NCBI GenBank assembly: GCA_963377175.1
Contig: CAUJNA010000580.1
Location: 824,736-888,735, forward strand
Direction of reading: 5' to 3'
DNA length: 64,000 nucleotides
Source of the DNA: Effrenium voratum
Lineage: Eukaryota > Sar > Dinophyceae > Suessiales > Symbiodiniaceae
Part shown: positions 11,512 through 22,512 of the stretch, piece by piece
Layout: each line of letters opens with the position of its first letter
Position numbering within the stretch: the first letter of the stretch is position 1
Notes under the pieces: generated by a model
Told to the model about the DNA's origin: nothing
Database searches by the model: none
Seen by the model: the letters and a program-made list of their open reading frames with translations, nothing else
Translations under genes and position numbers: made by a program

Positions 11512-12303
11512 GTTTAACGCTGCGGGGTGGTGCGAGCACAAAAAAGAGCACCGCATGCTCTTGGGGATATCACCTGAGCTTATTTTTTGTGTGGAGGAAC
11601 TGCTTTTGCAGTGGTTGTTGGATGGGACACAGTGTCGTCTTGAAAAGGCGCGGAGGCCTATCTATTTGTTTCGACTAACGCAAAAGCCATGCTCTCATGC
11701 TCACACACCTCTCGACTTGCGCAAGACGGAGGAAATCATCTTAATCTTAATCCCTAGATGTCTGGGAGGCTTTTGAGAAAGAATGAACAAGTGTGCACGC
11801 GTACCTCTCTGGAAGCAGCGCCTTTCCCAAAGCAACACCTCTGAAATTGCTGTGAATCTGAAGGTTCAGAAAAATGAAGCGGAAACCACGGTCAATATCA
11901 TGTTGCTGCGAGGGAAACCCTGAGTTAGAAACAGTTCCAGTCAAATCGAACTTAGAGCCCCAAAACCAGCATGTAGCTCTCAGCAAAGACGTTTGTGGTG
12001 CTTCGGGACTGGATGTGGTGATTGAAATAGTCTCTTTATGGTCTCCCTTTGGAGCCTTGGAAGGAATGCACTGGGAAACCAGCCATGTTTCTTGTTGCTC
12101 TTTGTGGTGGAGTGGGCGGCTTGGAGACAAACTCACAATGTCGGCCTTTGCAAGACAAACTCAATTGGAGCGACGGTCTGCGTTGATCTCACGCTCGCAA
12201 TCAATGAGAAGTTGCGCAATGCGTCACACGAAGTCAATCCGCTGGGATTTTAAGGCTGCAACAAAAATTGTCCTCTTTTGTCATTGCAGCTGCCCGCCAT
12301 CCC
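11512..12303. other. No confident gene
   Basis: A 164-residue plus frame (11874-12368) and a 129-residue minus frame overlap it. Neither has a recognisable domain, and the plus frame runs on into a MITE, so neither is called. Confidence 0.4.
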
Positions 12304-12319
12304 GATCCAAAACAAATTT

Positions 12320-12422
12320 GGCCATGGGCACATACCCCCAGTTAACATCCCAATTCCCACTAAAATAGGTTCTAAAATGGGTGGCGAATTCACCCACCCC
12401 AAAATGGGATCCCATTGGTTTT
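12320..12422 (+). mobile_element. Family C MITE, altered right end
   Basis: It starts GGCCATGGGCACA and keeps CCCAGTTAACATCCCAATTC, TCTAAAATGGGTGG and GGGATCCCATTGGTTTT. The right terminus is replaced by GATCCAAAACAA. The same 16-bp word (one mismatch) lies just left of the element at 12304-12319 and right of it at 12423-12438. Confidence 0.7.
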
Positions 12423-12438
12423 GATCCAAAACAACTTT

Positions 12439-12982
12439 CAGCTGAGGCTCGAAACACTTCAGCCTCGAAGACTCTCTGCACGTAAACGTGCGGAACACCT
12501 GGGGCTCTTTCTGCGCACGAAGCGAAGGCAGGAAAAAACCAACAGGCACGGATGCCGAGAAATCCGAGAGCCGAGATCCGACGAAACAAGACGTCCTCCG
12601 GTGAAAGCGGCTCCGTGATGATAACTCCAAAGAAAAAGGCTCGCGCCGCACATTCTCTTTTCCTAAAGGCTACTTTCTCCCCAAAAGCTGATTCAGCCAT
12701 GGATTTGGTCTCTTCCCAGAAATCGGCTCAACAAGGGGTGGTTTGGGGCAGCTGTCAGGGAGGGCTCAAAATTCGGGCCGGGGGGGGGGGGGTCTTGGGG
12801 ATACCACCTCTCATTCTCTTTGGAGAAACCCACAAGGCCGGCCTTCGAAGCCGTCGAGAACTCCGATCTGCTCGTCCGTGAGGAAGCAAAGAGTCCCTAA
12901 AGCCACGGAACCTTCTTCCGGAATGAGCCTCAGGACGCAACACAGGACTGCAAAGAATAGGCTTTGTCAAAAAACTATTGGC
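12439..12982. other. No confident gene
   Basis: Arg/Lys-rich open frames on both strands at 12440-12700, and a 12-base G run at 12780-12791. No motif is recognised. Confidence 0.4.
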
Positions 12983-13641
<659 letters not shown>

Positions 13642-13690
13642 CGTCCATTGCCGATTGTGTCCCTTTAAAAAGGGCTCAAGGCACTAGCCG

Positions 13691-13948
13691 TCACGGAAAG
13701 ACTGTTTGCAAGCAAGCGGTTTTACTGGACTTGACGAGGTCCTCAAAGCTCTTCAAGTTGTAGATCTCAATCTTGCTATTCCATGCAACCATAGCTTTCT
13801 CATCAATGCCTGCCTCAAGAGCAATTGAAATGCCCTCGTCCCACATGTGCATACCTAGAAATCGGTCCCCTGGCCTCTTTTGCCCCGTGTCCGACCAATC
13901 CGCCACTCTAATTCCATGCTTCAAAGCACTGGGTATGCTTTTGAACAA
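13691..13948 (-). pseudogene. Coding-like fragment at the edge of the 207-bp satellite
   Basis: An 85-residue open stretch with convincing composition (RFLGMHMWDEGISIALEAGI, MVAWNSKIEIYNLKSFEDLV). I do not recognise the family. Its upstream part (13893-13935 on the plus strand, GACCAATCCGCCACTCTAAT and onward) is nearly identical to a stretch in every satellite unit that follows, so the satellite appears to have grown from this locus. It may be an exon or a gene fragment. There is no ATG-led gene structure. Confidence 0.35.
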
Positions 13949-15390
13949 ACAGACGAGTCATAATTCAAACCAGGTATTAAAATGGTCGACCCAAAACCAT
14001 GCTTCAAGGAAAGAAGAAGGCGGATATCACAGAACAAACAATGTTTCGGATATCATAGAAGGCGGAAAGAAGGAAACTCCATGCTGCTGAACAAACAAAC
14101 GGCGGTCATCTGCAGTTATTTCTGGTTGGGATTGTCCCATTTCCAGCCCTTCATCTACCCGTTGGTTTTAAGCAAGCGGCTCAAATCAACCAATCCGCCA
14201 CTCTAGTTCCATGCTTCAAAGCCCTGGTATTTGTCACAGAACAAACAATGCTTCGGATCTCACAGAAGGCGGAAAGAAGGAAACTCCATGCTGCTGAACA
14301 AACAAATGGCGGTCATCTGCAGTTATTTCTGGTTGGGATTGTCCCATTTCCAGCCCTTCATCTACCCGTTGGTTTTAAGCAAGCGGCTCAAATCAACCAA
14401 TCCGCCACTCTAGTTCCATGCTCCAAAGCCCTGGTATATATCACAGAACAAACAATGTTTCGGATCTCACAGAAGGCGGAAAGAAGGAAACTCCATGCTG
14501 CTGAACAAACAAATGGCGGTCATCTGCAGTTATTTCTGGTTGGGATTGTCCCATTTCCAGCCCTTCATCTACCCGTTGGTTTTAAGCAAGCGGCTCAAAT
14601 CAACCAATCCGCCACTCTAGTTCCATGCTTCAAAGCCCTGGTATATATCACAGAACAAACAATGTTTTCGGATCTCACAGAAGGCGGAAAGAAGGAAACT
14701 CCATGCTGCTGAACAAACAAATGGCGGTCATCTGCAGTTATTTCTGGTTGGGATTGTCCCATTTCCAGCCCTTCATCTACCCGTTGGTTTTAAGCAAGCG
14801 GCTCAAATCAACCAATCCGCCACTCTAGTTCCATGCTTCAAAGCCCTGGTATATATCACAGAACAAACAATGTTTCGGATCTCACAGAAGGCGGAAAGAA
14901 GGAACCTCCATGCTGCTGAACAAACAAATGGCGGTCATCAGCAGTTATTTCTGGTTGGGATTGTCCCATTTCCAGCCCTTCATCTACCCGTTGGTTTTAA
15001 GCAAGCGGCTCAAATCAACCAATCCGCCACTCTAGTTCCATGCTCCAAAGCCCTGGTATATATCACAGAACAAACCATGTTTCGGATCTCACAGAAGGCG
15101 GAAAGAAGGAAACTCCATGCTGCTGAACAAACTGATGGCGGAAAAGTCTGCAGCTATTTCTGGTTGGGATTGTCCCATTTCCAGCCCTTCATCTACCCGT
15201 TGGTTTTAAGCAAGCGGCTCAAATCAACCAATCCGCCACTCTAGTTCCATGCTCCAAAGCCCTTGTATTTATCACAGAACAAACAATGTTTCGGATCTCA
15301 CAGAAGGCGGAAAGAAGGAAACTCCATGCTGCTGAACAAACAAATGGCGGAAAAATATGCAGCTATTTCTGGTTGGGATCGTCCATTCGA
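13893..15390 (+). repeat. 207-bp satellite, about seven units
   Basis: The anchor ATGTTTCGGAT recurs at 14041, 14248, 14455, 14662, 14870, 15077 and 15286, giving spacings of 207, 207, 207, 208, 207 and 209. Units are very similar (GGCGGAAAGAAGGAAACTCC, TTCTGGTTGGGATTGTCCC, TCTACCCGTTGGTTTTAAGC). Because 207 is a multiple of 3, one frame stays open across adjacent units until a 1- or 2-base insertion breaks it. The outer units are partial and more diverged. Confidence 0.95.
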
Positions 15391-16147
15391 ACCAAAAGTT
15401 TCTGGCGCGGACCGGTGCTCACCACCGCGGCCGGGCCCCCCGCGTGGCGGTGCTCACCGGGCCCTTGGTGCCGTTGAGGCACCAGCTGCGGTTGGGGCCG
15501 CCTGAGGCGCCGCGTGGGGCGAAGCGCCGTATGGAAAACCGAAGGGCCTGCTAAGGTGCAGCTCAAACCAAAAGGAGTCCAAGAAAAAAAAGAGGAAAAA
15601 AAAACACGTTGGTTGCCAACCTTAACCAAAAGGAGTCCCGGGGGGGAAAAAAAAAGAAAAAAGAAAAAAACATGGGTTGAACAACCTTGGGGTCAGCTTC
15701 CCTTCAGAAATGTGCTTTTAATGTTGTCCTGCTTGTGGGCGGTTTAGCTTTCAGGCACGGGACTACGTTCTTAGCGCAATAACCGCTTCTGCACCTCAGG
15801 CAAAATCGGTCGTCCGTCTTTGGTGTGCCAATCAGAGACGCATTCTTCAAATAGGTGGCTGGCACCCCTTACAGTAAGCACCATGGTGGGGGGGAGTTTG
15901 ATCTCTCACAATTCAGCCCAAAAGTCCACGGGTAAGATCTCGCCCATTGCATCTCTCCGCGACATCTCTGTCTCTCTCTGCGCATGCATCCATGCAATCT
16001 TTCTGGGCAATTGCCCTTGCACAGTCTGACTACAAGTTTATTTTGCACAATATGTCTGCGCCGTGTCTGGGTGATATGTCTCTGCGCAGTCTCTCTGACA
16101 ATCTGGCGACAAGCGTCTATGAGCCACGGGCAAAACTAAACTGGGCC
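15391..16147. other. GC-rich island then A-rich tract, no firm gene
   Basis: 15395-15540 is strongly GC-rich with CGGTGCTCACC twice, possibly a gene fragment (open plus frame with VAVLTGPLVPLRHQLRLG). 15580-15670 is A-rich. The rest has no recognisable content. Confidence 0.35.
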
Positions 16148-16253
16148 CCTCAGATCCCCCGCTAAAAGTGTAACTTTTAGTGGGTTAAATGGAAACTACC
16201 ACTAAACACCAAAAAGCTAAAAGGCTAAAGGGGATGACTGGGAGCCACCAAGT
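16148..16253 (+). repeat. Family F dispersed repeat, copy 1
   Basis: It shares ATCCCCCGCTAAA, GTGTAACTTTTAGTGGGTT and ACCACTAAACAC with 46918-47020. The left end is a hairpin (CCCGCTAAAAG against CTTTTAGTGGG). No clean flanking duplication here. Confidence 0.75.
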
Positions 16254-16479
16254 AACTATTCGTCTCCCCAAAAGGACGCGGGACACTTAGCGAGTTGCCT
16301 TGGTTTTGTTGGGCAGTTAGCGAACTCCCACATGTAACCTGCCATAGACTACCACTAGTCTCAACCAAGCCTGACGTGTCTCCATGGCATTTCTATGCAA
16401 TCTCTTGGCGCTATGCCTCATTCGCCATCTCCGAGCGATTTCCCAGAAAACTCTATGATATCGGAAAAGCACGTTCACA

Positions 16480-16860
16480 AACAAAAGCATGTCAGCAAAC
16501 GAAAAGAAAAAAACAAACAAGGTGAACATTAAGAACGAGACTAGGTTCCCAACTAAGACGCATTGAGACCCCAAAATCAAGACACAAAGAAGCAGAAACC
16601 AAACCCCAACCAACCTAGCAGGAACGAACAAAGAGCACACTAAAGACCACTAAAACCAGCCAGCAGAAGCCAAAACCCAACAAACCAAACACCAAACACC
16701 AGCAAGAAAACGAAAGAAAACCAAACAAAAACAAAAAAAACAACTCGACCCAAGAAAACGAAAGAACCCCCCCGAACAAAAAAACGACCCAAGAACACGA
16801 AGAAGAAAACGAAGAAGAAGAAAAGCGGCCCAAAAAAACGCCAACAAAAAGTTCCGAAGA
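16480..16860 (+). repeat. A-rich / AAAC and GAAAACC low-complexity tract
   Basis: AAACC, GAAAAC and GAAGAAG words dominate. Minus-strand frames give artificial Phe/Leu-rich hydrophobic peptides. Confidence 0.8.
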
Positions 16861-17902
16861 CCTCAGGCAGAGCGCAGTTCCTTCCGAGGGGCCAAAGGCC
16901 AGTGCCTGGCCCCGGATCCGCGCAGGCAGGCCCTGCAAGTCTGGGGCCTCCAGGCGGCCTGGTGGAAATGGGTGGGGGTGGGGGGTTGGGGGGGGGGGGG
17001 TGGCGGTTGGGGGGGCCACCCCCAGTTTCTCGTACCCCTTGTTTCTGGTTGCTTTTGTTTGTGCTCGATATTTTGTCTTGGTGGTTTAACAGGAAACCAG
17101 AAAGGACTGCCAACCAGTTTGAGGGCATGGTGGCAATAGGTACTTCTGTTTTTCAGGGTCAGTCTTGTTTCTGGCGTTTTTTAAAGGAAACCAGAGGAAA
17201 AAGAAGCCATTTTGAGGGCATCTGGGCTCTCGGCGTGCCTGAAAAAACCCCAAGGACTCTCTGGCCTCCAGGATTTTAGCGGTGAACAGGCTTCTAACTT
17301 GGACAAGACAGTGGCTGCTTGTCCCTCAGCCTAACTTGTGCGAACATCCTGCAAACTTGTAGGAAAGTCTTGGACAATGGTAGGATCTCGGAAACCAGGC
17401 CGCGAATCCCGGAATCTTGCTCATGTCATCCGCTTTCTTATATTTACTCCCCAAATCGGAAAGCTAAAAATGTGCCGAGAGAATTCGACGGGTGTTTCCC
17501 TGTCAGCCAGGCGAAAGGGCAACGCCCAACCAAAAGCAAGGCTGACCAAATCGAAACCCATATTTGCGAAAGGATGCCATTTCTAGCTCGAATGGCTGCT
17601 GGTAAGAGAGACTGTATCCGAATGATGTCTGCTCACGCAAGCATGCTCATACTGGCTTGCACAGACTCGCATGAGATGCCTTCATCCGGCCAGGCAGTGG
17701 CATGTGTCTCCTGCATGCCAAGGTGCGAGACATACGTATGCTGGCGAAGTCAGCACATGATCGCAGTCGCAATTGGTCAACACAAGCATAACATCACATA
17801 GTCGATCACACTATCCGCGTACCCATCCCAAACTGGGTTATTCCAAATGGCGGGGAACCCAAATCCCAACCCTAAACAAAAAAAAAACACGACCACTGGG
17901 CA
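16861..17902. other. No confident gene
   Basis: A long interrupted G run lies at 16970-17015. A 160-residue plus frame (17319-17801) has no recognisable domain. Confidence 0.4.
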
Positions 17903-17905
17903 TAA

Positions 17906-18356
17906 GGATCTTGGGATCTTGCGGATTCAGTAAAGCATATGCAGGAATGTCAGGCCCTGTTCTACCAAGATCAATCAAACGATTTACCGTTAATCGAGAA
18001 CAAGAAATCAGGAGTGACGGAATTGAAACTAGAACTGGAAGAGATTCATCGCCATTTCCTATCCTACACCTCAAACAGTTGATGCCCGAATGAAAGTGGA
18101 TCTGCCAGCAAGCGTTGCAGCAGAAATCACATTGCTAGACGCGGCGTACGATGAGAAGAACGGGAATTGCAGAAAAAGCTCTCAGGTCCGGCTGGGAGAG
18201 TGGCAATGGGCCTCGAGGTAATGCTGAAGCCATAGGTGTCCTTTGGTAGATGATGAAACCACCAGGTAAACCCGGGCCATCTATTTTCCCCCAAAACAAC
18301 CAAGAAGGACACCTATGGTTGAAGCCCTGATCAACCAATACCCAAACCATTTTGCA
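17906..18356 (+). pseudogene. Broken coding-like relic interrupted by a family A MITE
   Basis: In one frame 17906-18079 reads protein-like, with an ATG at 17939 (ECQALFYQDQSNDLPLIENK, GVTELKLELEEIHRHFLSYT). After a one-base shift the next frame continues to 18220 (MKVDLPASVAAEITLLDAAY, CRKSSQVRLGEWQW). The MITE at 18231-18317 follows. Beyond it the sequence resumes GAAGCCCTGATCAACCAATA; without the insertion and one target copy, the first frame would read GNAEALINQYPNHFAGSP. Family unknown. It may be a decayed processed gene or exons with sequence errors. Confidence 0.4.
18231..18317 (+). mobile_element. Family A MITE with 8-bp target duplication
   Basis: Ends CATAGGTGTCC and GGACACCTATG. 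The flanks GCTGAAGC (18223-18230) and GTTGAAGC (18318-18325) differ by one base, an 8-bp duplication typical of hAT transposition. The inside keeps GGTAGATGATGAAACCACC. Confidence 0.85.
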
Positions 18357-18377
18357 GGGTCCCCTTAAACCAAAGTG

Positions 18378-18414
18378 GGGGTTGATCAAAATGTCCTGCC
18401 TTTTGATCAACCCC
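18378..18414. repeat. Perfect 14-bp inverted repeat
   Basis: GGGGTTGATCAAAA and TTTTGATCAACCCC are separated by 9 bases. It could form a hairpin in DNA or RNA. Whether it is a MITE remnant or a regulatory site is unknown. Confidence 0.85.
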
Positions 18415-19109
18415 AAATTAAGGGAATGTCTTTCTTCCAGACGCCCCCCGCCAGAGGGTGCAACTTGGTCGTGGGACCCGCGCGCGCAACCCGTCCCGCG
18501 CCTCGTAGCTGCCGCACGCTGTTCGAGCCAAAGCCAAAGACCCCACGGCCTTTTGGCCACTCCATAGCATCAAATCCAAACGGATTTGTCAAATCTCTGG
18601 TCTCTGAGATATGCGGCTGTGAATTTTCACTGGGCACTTTTGGACATCATTGACATTGGGATTGTCCACCCAATTTGGGCGTTACTAAAAGTGAGAAGGT
18701 ACCGCACGAAGCGAGCTGATATTCATTTACACTCCTGCTGAGATGGCAAACGTTGTGCGTTCAGCTTCGCACAGATGCGCAGGTCTTGCACCCAGTATCT
18801 TGGCGCGGCAAGTTGTTCTCTGCTCATTTGGGCCCCAGGGCTTCGAACAAGCTGTGATTCCTTACAGGACCATATAAGTTTGGCAGTGCCTCGTGAAGGG
18901 CTGTCACATTAGTCTCTTGCTAGGGCTTATTGTGTGGGTTCGGGGCTTTAGAGGGTTAGGGCTGAGCGCTCAGACTTTTCTGGCAGTAGATTGTGGGAAA
19001 AAGCTAAACCGCTGCTGCACATTGACACCGAGCTTGACAAGCATCGCGGCCGTCCCCTAGTGCTATCATGTTGGCAAATTGTACATGCAAGTAAACAATG
19101 TATATTTCC

Positions 19110-19110
<1 letters not shown>
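18415..19110. other. No confident gene
   Basis: 18430-18560 is GC-rich and open on both strands without a recognisable motif. 18900-18960 has TTAGGG-like words. Confidence 0.4.
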
Positions 19111-19154
<44 letters not shown>

Positions 19155-19226
19155 TTGGGGAAACGTATGCGTATATGTACATGTACGAATACGTAGATAG
19201 ATAAATACATATATATATATATATAT
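19111..19226 (+). repeat. (TA)n microsatellites
   Basis: Two TA runs (about 19111-19154 and 19206-19226) separated by GTA/GTACATG-rich sequence. Confidence 0.95.
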
Positions 19227-20072
19227 AAACAGTAGGCATGAATGTGTACCCCTATAAAAGCCTCAACCCTCGCCTCATTCACAATCGGCATAAAGGGCTT
19301 TCGAACAGAATGAGAGCCAAAAACAGCGGCAACCCTTCTAGATGCTATGGCTGTTTGCATCTGTCGCAACTAAAGGGAGGGGCCGGGTCGAGAGCTACAA
19401 AATAGATTCGAACACAGAAATCATCCGAAAGCATGGTGTAGTCCCAGGGTGCAACTCAACTTGTCTCAGAAGGGGGGTTCCTGGTTTTGATACAGGCCAA
19501 GATCAGTGGCAAGCCGAGGGCTTCTAACTTCAGCCGGGCAAGCGCTGCGCTCTCGCCCACAAAGACGCGAACCATAACCTGAGGGGGCAACATCGTGCTG
19601 AGGAGTGCACAAAAACAAGAACTTGTTCCCAACGCAAATTCTCATGGCTCTGGCTACATTTCACATAGTCTATCATGTTTCTTGAGGTCGATGAGAAGCA
19701 AAGCAATGCAAGTTGTAGTAAAGAGGGGCTTGCGGCAAGCTTCCACAGAGCTTCTTTGCTGTGAGCAAAAACACATAACAAGAGAACACAACCAGTGAAC
19801 GTAAACGTGTCAATGGGTGTCTGTGCGTCCACGCCATTCCACTCTATCTGCTCTCTAAAGTAAGATGTCTTTGTCCGAGTCCTTGACGCTGCGAACGCGG
19901 CAAGAGAAGAGGACAAGGAACGGCAAATCACTCTCACTCAACCGCACACCATCAAGTCAAATGCCGAAATGAAGACGCTGCCCCAAGAGCGGGCCTTGTG
20001 CAATGTATGAACCCAGATTGCACAGGGAGGGAGTGTGGTCGGGAGCCAGAGATGAAAAGCGGCAGGGAAACA
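19227..20072. other. No confident gene
   Basis: A 135-residue minus frame (19530-19937) has mixed composition and no recognisable domain. Nothing else stands out. Confidence 0.35.
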
Positions 20073-20076
20073 ATAT

Positions 20077-20186
20077 GGCCGTTGGTCAAAACCAATGGTA
20101 CCATTTTGGGGTAGGCGCACCACCATTTTAGTTTATTTTAGTGGGGATTGGGATGTTCACTGCATACAGGAATTTGACCCATGGCC
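20077..20186 (-). mobile_element. Family C MITE with 4-bp target duplication
   Basis: Reverse orientation. Ends GGCCGTTGGTCAAAACC and TTTGACCCATGGCC, with ATAT on both sides (20073-20076 and 20187-20190). The inside carries CCAATGGTACCATTTTGGGG and AGTGGGGATTGGGATGTTCA. Confidence 0.88.
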
Positions 20187-20190
20187 ATAT

Positions 20191-20571
20191 GTTCTCTTAG
20201 TAGCTCACCGCAAGATAGCAACACACTCTCTTGTCCTACGCATCCTAGCTGACAAGGAAGCAACACATGTGAATCCAATGATCCTCGCTGCCTTCTTGCC
20301 CGAGTGAAGAAGTCTATTCGAAAGTACCATGTCGAGCACTCTCTCACTCGCTTGCTCGCTCACACACTCCCGCCCACCCTCCCTCATTCACTCACTTCCC
20401 CTCCCATCCACATTCACTCATTACTTCGCCCATCACAGTATCCCGCCGTCCCTCAAAAACGAACTCCAGGTGAGTCACGAATCGCAATCAAACCTGGTGC
20501 TAAAATGTTGCACCCACGAAAAGAAATCAACAGGCGGCCGCACCAGTTTGTGGTTGGGATTGTCCCTTACT
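20191..20571. other. CT-rich tract and dispersed-repeat fragments
   Basis: 20335-20420 is CT-rich with CTCACTC and CTCGCT words. 20483-20515 resembles 13968-14008. 20548-20565 repeats TGGTTGGGATTGTCCC from the 207-bp satellite. No gene. Confidence 0.5.
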
Positions 20572-20576
20572 TTCAT

Positions 20577-20697
20577 CTAGGTCCTCCAGTAGAGAGGATT
20601 GAATCTGGGTACCAACTTTTTCCTGTAGTCTATTTTAGTAGGGGGTTCGCGTCCCCAAAAAGCTGGTGAGAAAGGGCACCTAGCTGGGGAGACCTAG
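20577..20697 (+). mobile_element. Family G MITE with 5-bp target duplication
   Basis: Left end CTAGGTCCTCCAGTAG, right end CTGGGGAGACCTAG. TTCAT flanks both sides (20572-20576 and 20698-20702). The inside has TAGTCTATTTTAGTAGGGG. Confidence 0.82.
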
Positions 20698-20865
20698 TTC
20701 ATGTACCCGAGTTTAATCATCGTCCTCAGGCAGCCGCCCAAAGGATGCCTTCCATTTGGTCAAGACCCCTGGAAACGACTAAAAATACATCCAGTAGTGA
20801 TAAACTCCTTTTAACACCCACAAGGGAAAGCAAAAAAAAAATGAAATCAGCAAATGGAGGAATGC

Positions 20866-20998
20866 CCCAAATCCGCCTGAACTGTACGTCTGTCCCGCCG
20901 ACCTGGGCCTCCCGGCCCCTTCCGGGTGGCTGTGCACCTTGGAGCTGCAGTGAAGGCCGGTGGGGCTGAAGTAGTACTCCTCGCGCGCCGCAGATCTT
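20866..20998 (-). CDS. Candidate exon, unknown protein
   Basis: A GC-rich block whose minus frame reads EEYYFSPTGLHCSSKVHSHP and then EGAGRPRSAGQTYSSGGFG, with strong protein-like composition and a G/C-rich third position unlike the flanks. It lies just beside the nested MITEs at 21015-21251. It could be an exon or a captured gene fragment. Splice sites are not certain and the family is unknown. Confidence 0.3.
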
Positions 20999-21014
20999 CA
21001 TGAAGGAGTGTGCC

Positions 21015-21251
21015 CATACTGTGGATGGATATCCGTTCGCACCACTTTGAAACCGTGGTTGAAACCATTGTTGGTTAGTATTTGTCAGGGGAATCATCGT
21101 TCCACGGCTTCCTAGGTGGTGCAGGATTTCGTCCATCCACAGTAGGTGTCCTTTTAGGGGAAATAGACGGCCCTGGTAGATGATGAAACCACCAGGTAAA
21201 CCAGGAATCGCCATGCTATTTTTCTAGCAAAACGACCAAGAAGGACCTATG
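21015..21251 (+). mobile_element. Family A MITE split by a family E insertion
   Basis: The A left terminus CATA|GGTGTCC is cut at its TA by family E (21019-21142). The A inside (GGTAGATGATGAAACCACCA) and right end GAAGGACCTATG follow. The outer flanks share AGTGT, consistent with a decayed 8-bp duplication. Confidence 0.8.
21019..21142 (+). mobile_element. Family E MITE (TA-flanked) nested in family A
   Basis: Ends CTGTGGATGGA and TCCATCCACAG with TA on both sides (21017-21018 and 21143-21144). TA target use with inverted ends suggests a Tc1/mariner-type mobiliser. The inside has GTTCGCACCACTTTGAAACC. Confidence 0.85.
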
Positions 21252-21836
21252 AGTGTTAAATTATGTGATAACGCTAAAGATATCAATGTCGCTGTTACCG
21301 CATTCTTCTGTTTTTTTTGTCGAAAAAATGATAGATATTACCCGTCGTGCCTGGAACATCGCGGTTCTGGGAAACGAAACGCCCACGGCAAAGCTGGCCG
21401 TTGCCACCAAAAAAACAGCAAGGGGCTTGCCCAAATCAAAGTATTCACGCAGCATTAGTGATTGGAGGCAGCAGCCTCGAGTGGGTGCTTTGGGGATGCC
21501 TACCCCGAAGTGGGCCCCCAACCTGTTTTCATCCGAAGCCTAAAACTGAAGCGGCACAACGGATGCAGGGAATGAGGGAATGACCCCTTTCAGCCATCCC
21601 TTGTTCGCTTGCCCCTTTAAGGAATTAGATCCCTAGGTTCATTCCCACCCAGAACGGACATTCCCTATCGCACCAGCCAGCAAAAAAGAAAAGCGATCCC
21701 CAGAACTCCTCACCCCCGATGAGCACGGAGGTGTGGTAGCCCCCCAGGCCCCTCGGAAGTTCAAAGGAACTGCCGAGGTGGCTTCCCTTTGCTCGCTCTT
21801 CAGCGAAGGAGGCGAAGGAGCCAACAAGAAGAACCC
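21252..21836. other. No confident gene
   Basis: Several short frames on both strands without recognisable motifs. Confidence 0.4.
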
Positions 21837-21840
21837 ATGT

Positions 21841-21959
21841 GATGGGTCAAAATCCAAATCGTACCCTGAACATCCCGTACCCCCCACTAAAGTAGGTTCT
21901 AAAATGGGTGAAGTCACCTACCAACCAAAATGGGAGCCCATTGGCTTTGACCCACAGCC
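21841..21959 (+). mobile_element. Family C MITE with 4-bp target duplication
   Basis: Left end GATGGGTCAAAA (the first bases lost), right end CTTTGACCCACAGCC. ATGT flanks both sides (21837-21840 and 21960-21963). Confidence 0.82.
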
Positions 21960-21963
21960 ATGT

Positions 21964-22424
21964 CGGTTGATGCGACCTGCCCAGGTTCGGCGCAACACTG
22001 GAGCAGGCATTGGCCATTGGCCACGTGTCCTGTTGCCAAGAGGGAGATCGATGCCGATGTTGGAACTCAAGATGGCATAGAACTTTGGATTCTCTGGTGA
22101 TCAACTCGTTTGTTGGAGCCCATGTGGACAATCAGCTGAACCCCATCATTATCTCCCTTCCCAAAAAGAGCATATAGCGTCACAGTGCCCACCAAAAAAA
22201 AGGGGTCCATATATTGAGTTCACCAGTTGCCAATTCTTCGATCACACTCTTAACGTGCGATTTGCGCCCAGATTTGAGCCGCAAAACGAACATCTCACGC
22301 GCACCGAGCCAACCGGCCGAACACACCGAGCCCAGCGCCGCAAACTGCCGAGGGGAGACACTGCCAGCTCCACCTCGTGGCCTCCGGCTTGGCTCCAAGC
22401 GAACGGAGAGGTCAATCCTTGGTG
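21964..22424. other. No confident gene
   Basis: Mixed composition with GC-rich sequence at 22270-22400. Nothing recognisable. Confidence 0.4.
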
Positions 22425-22503
22425 TCCTTTGTAGTCGATTTTAGTAGGGGAACCCTCACCAAAAAAGAAATGGTAAAAGTTGGCACCTAGCTGGGGGACC
22501 TAG
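22425..22503 (+). mobile_element. Family G MITE, left end missing
   Basis: It keeps TTTTAGTAGGGGAACCCTC and the right end CACCTAGCTGGGGGACCTAG. The left terminus is absent or replaced. Confidence 0.65.
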
Positions 22504-22512
22504 ATTTGCAAG

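Noticed and set aside
13893..15390. Possible CRISPR array
   Set aside because: Units are contiguous 207-bp copies without unique spacers, in a eukaryotic setting.
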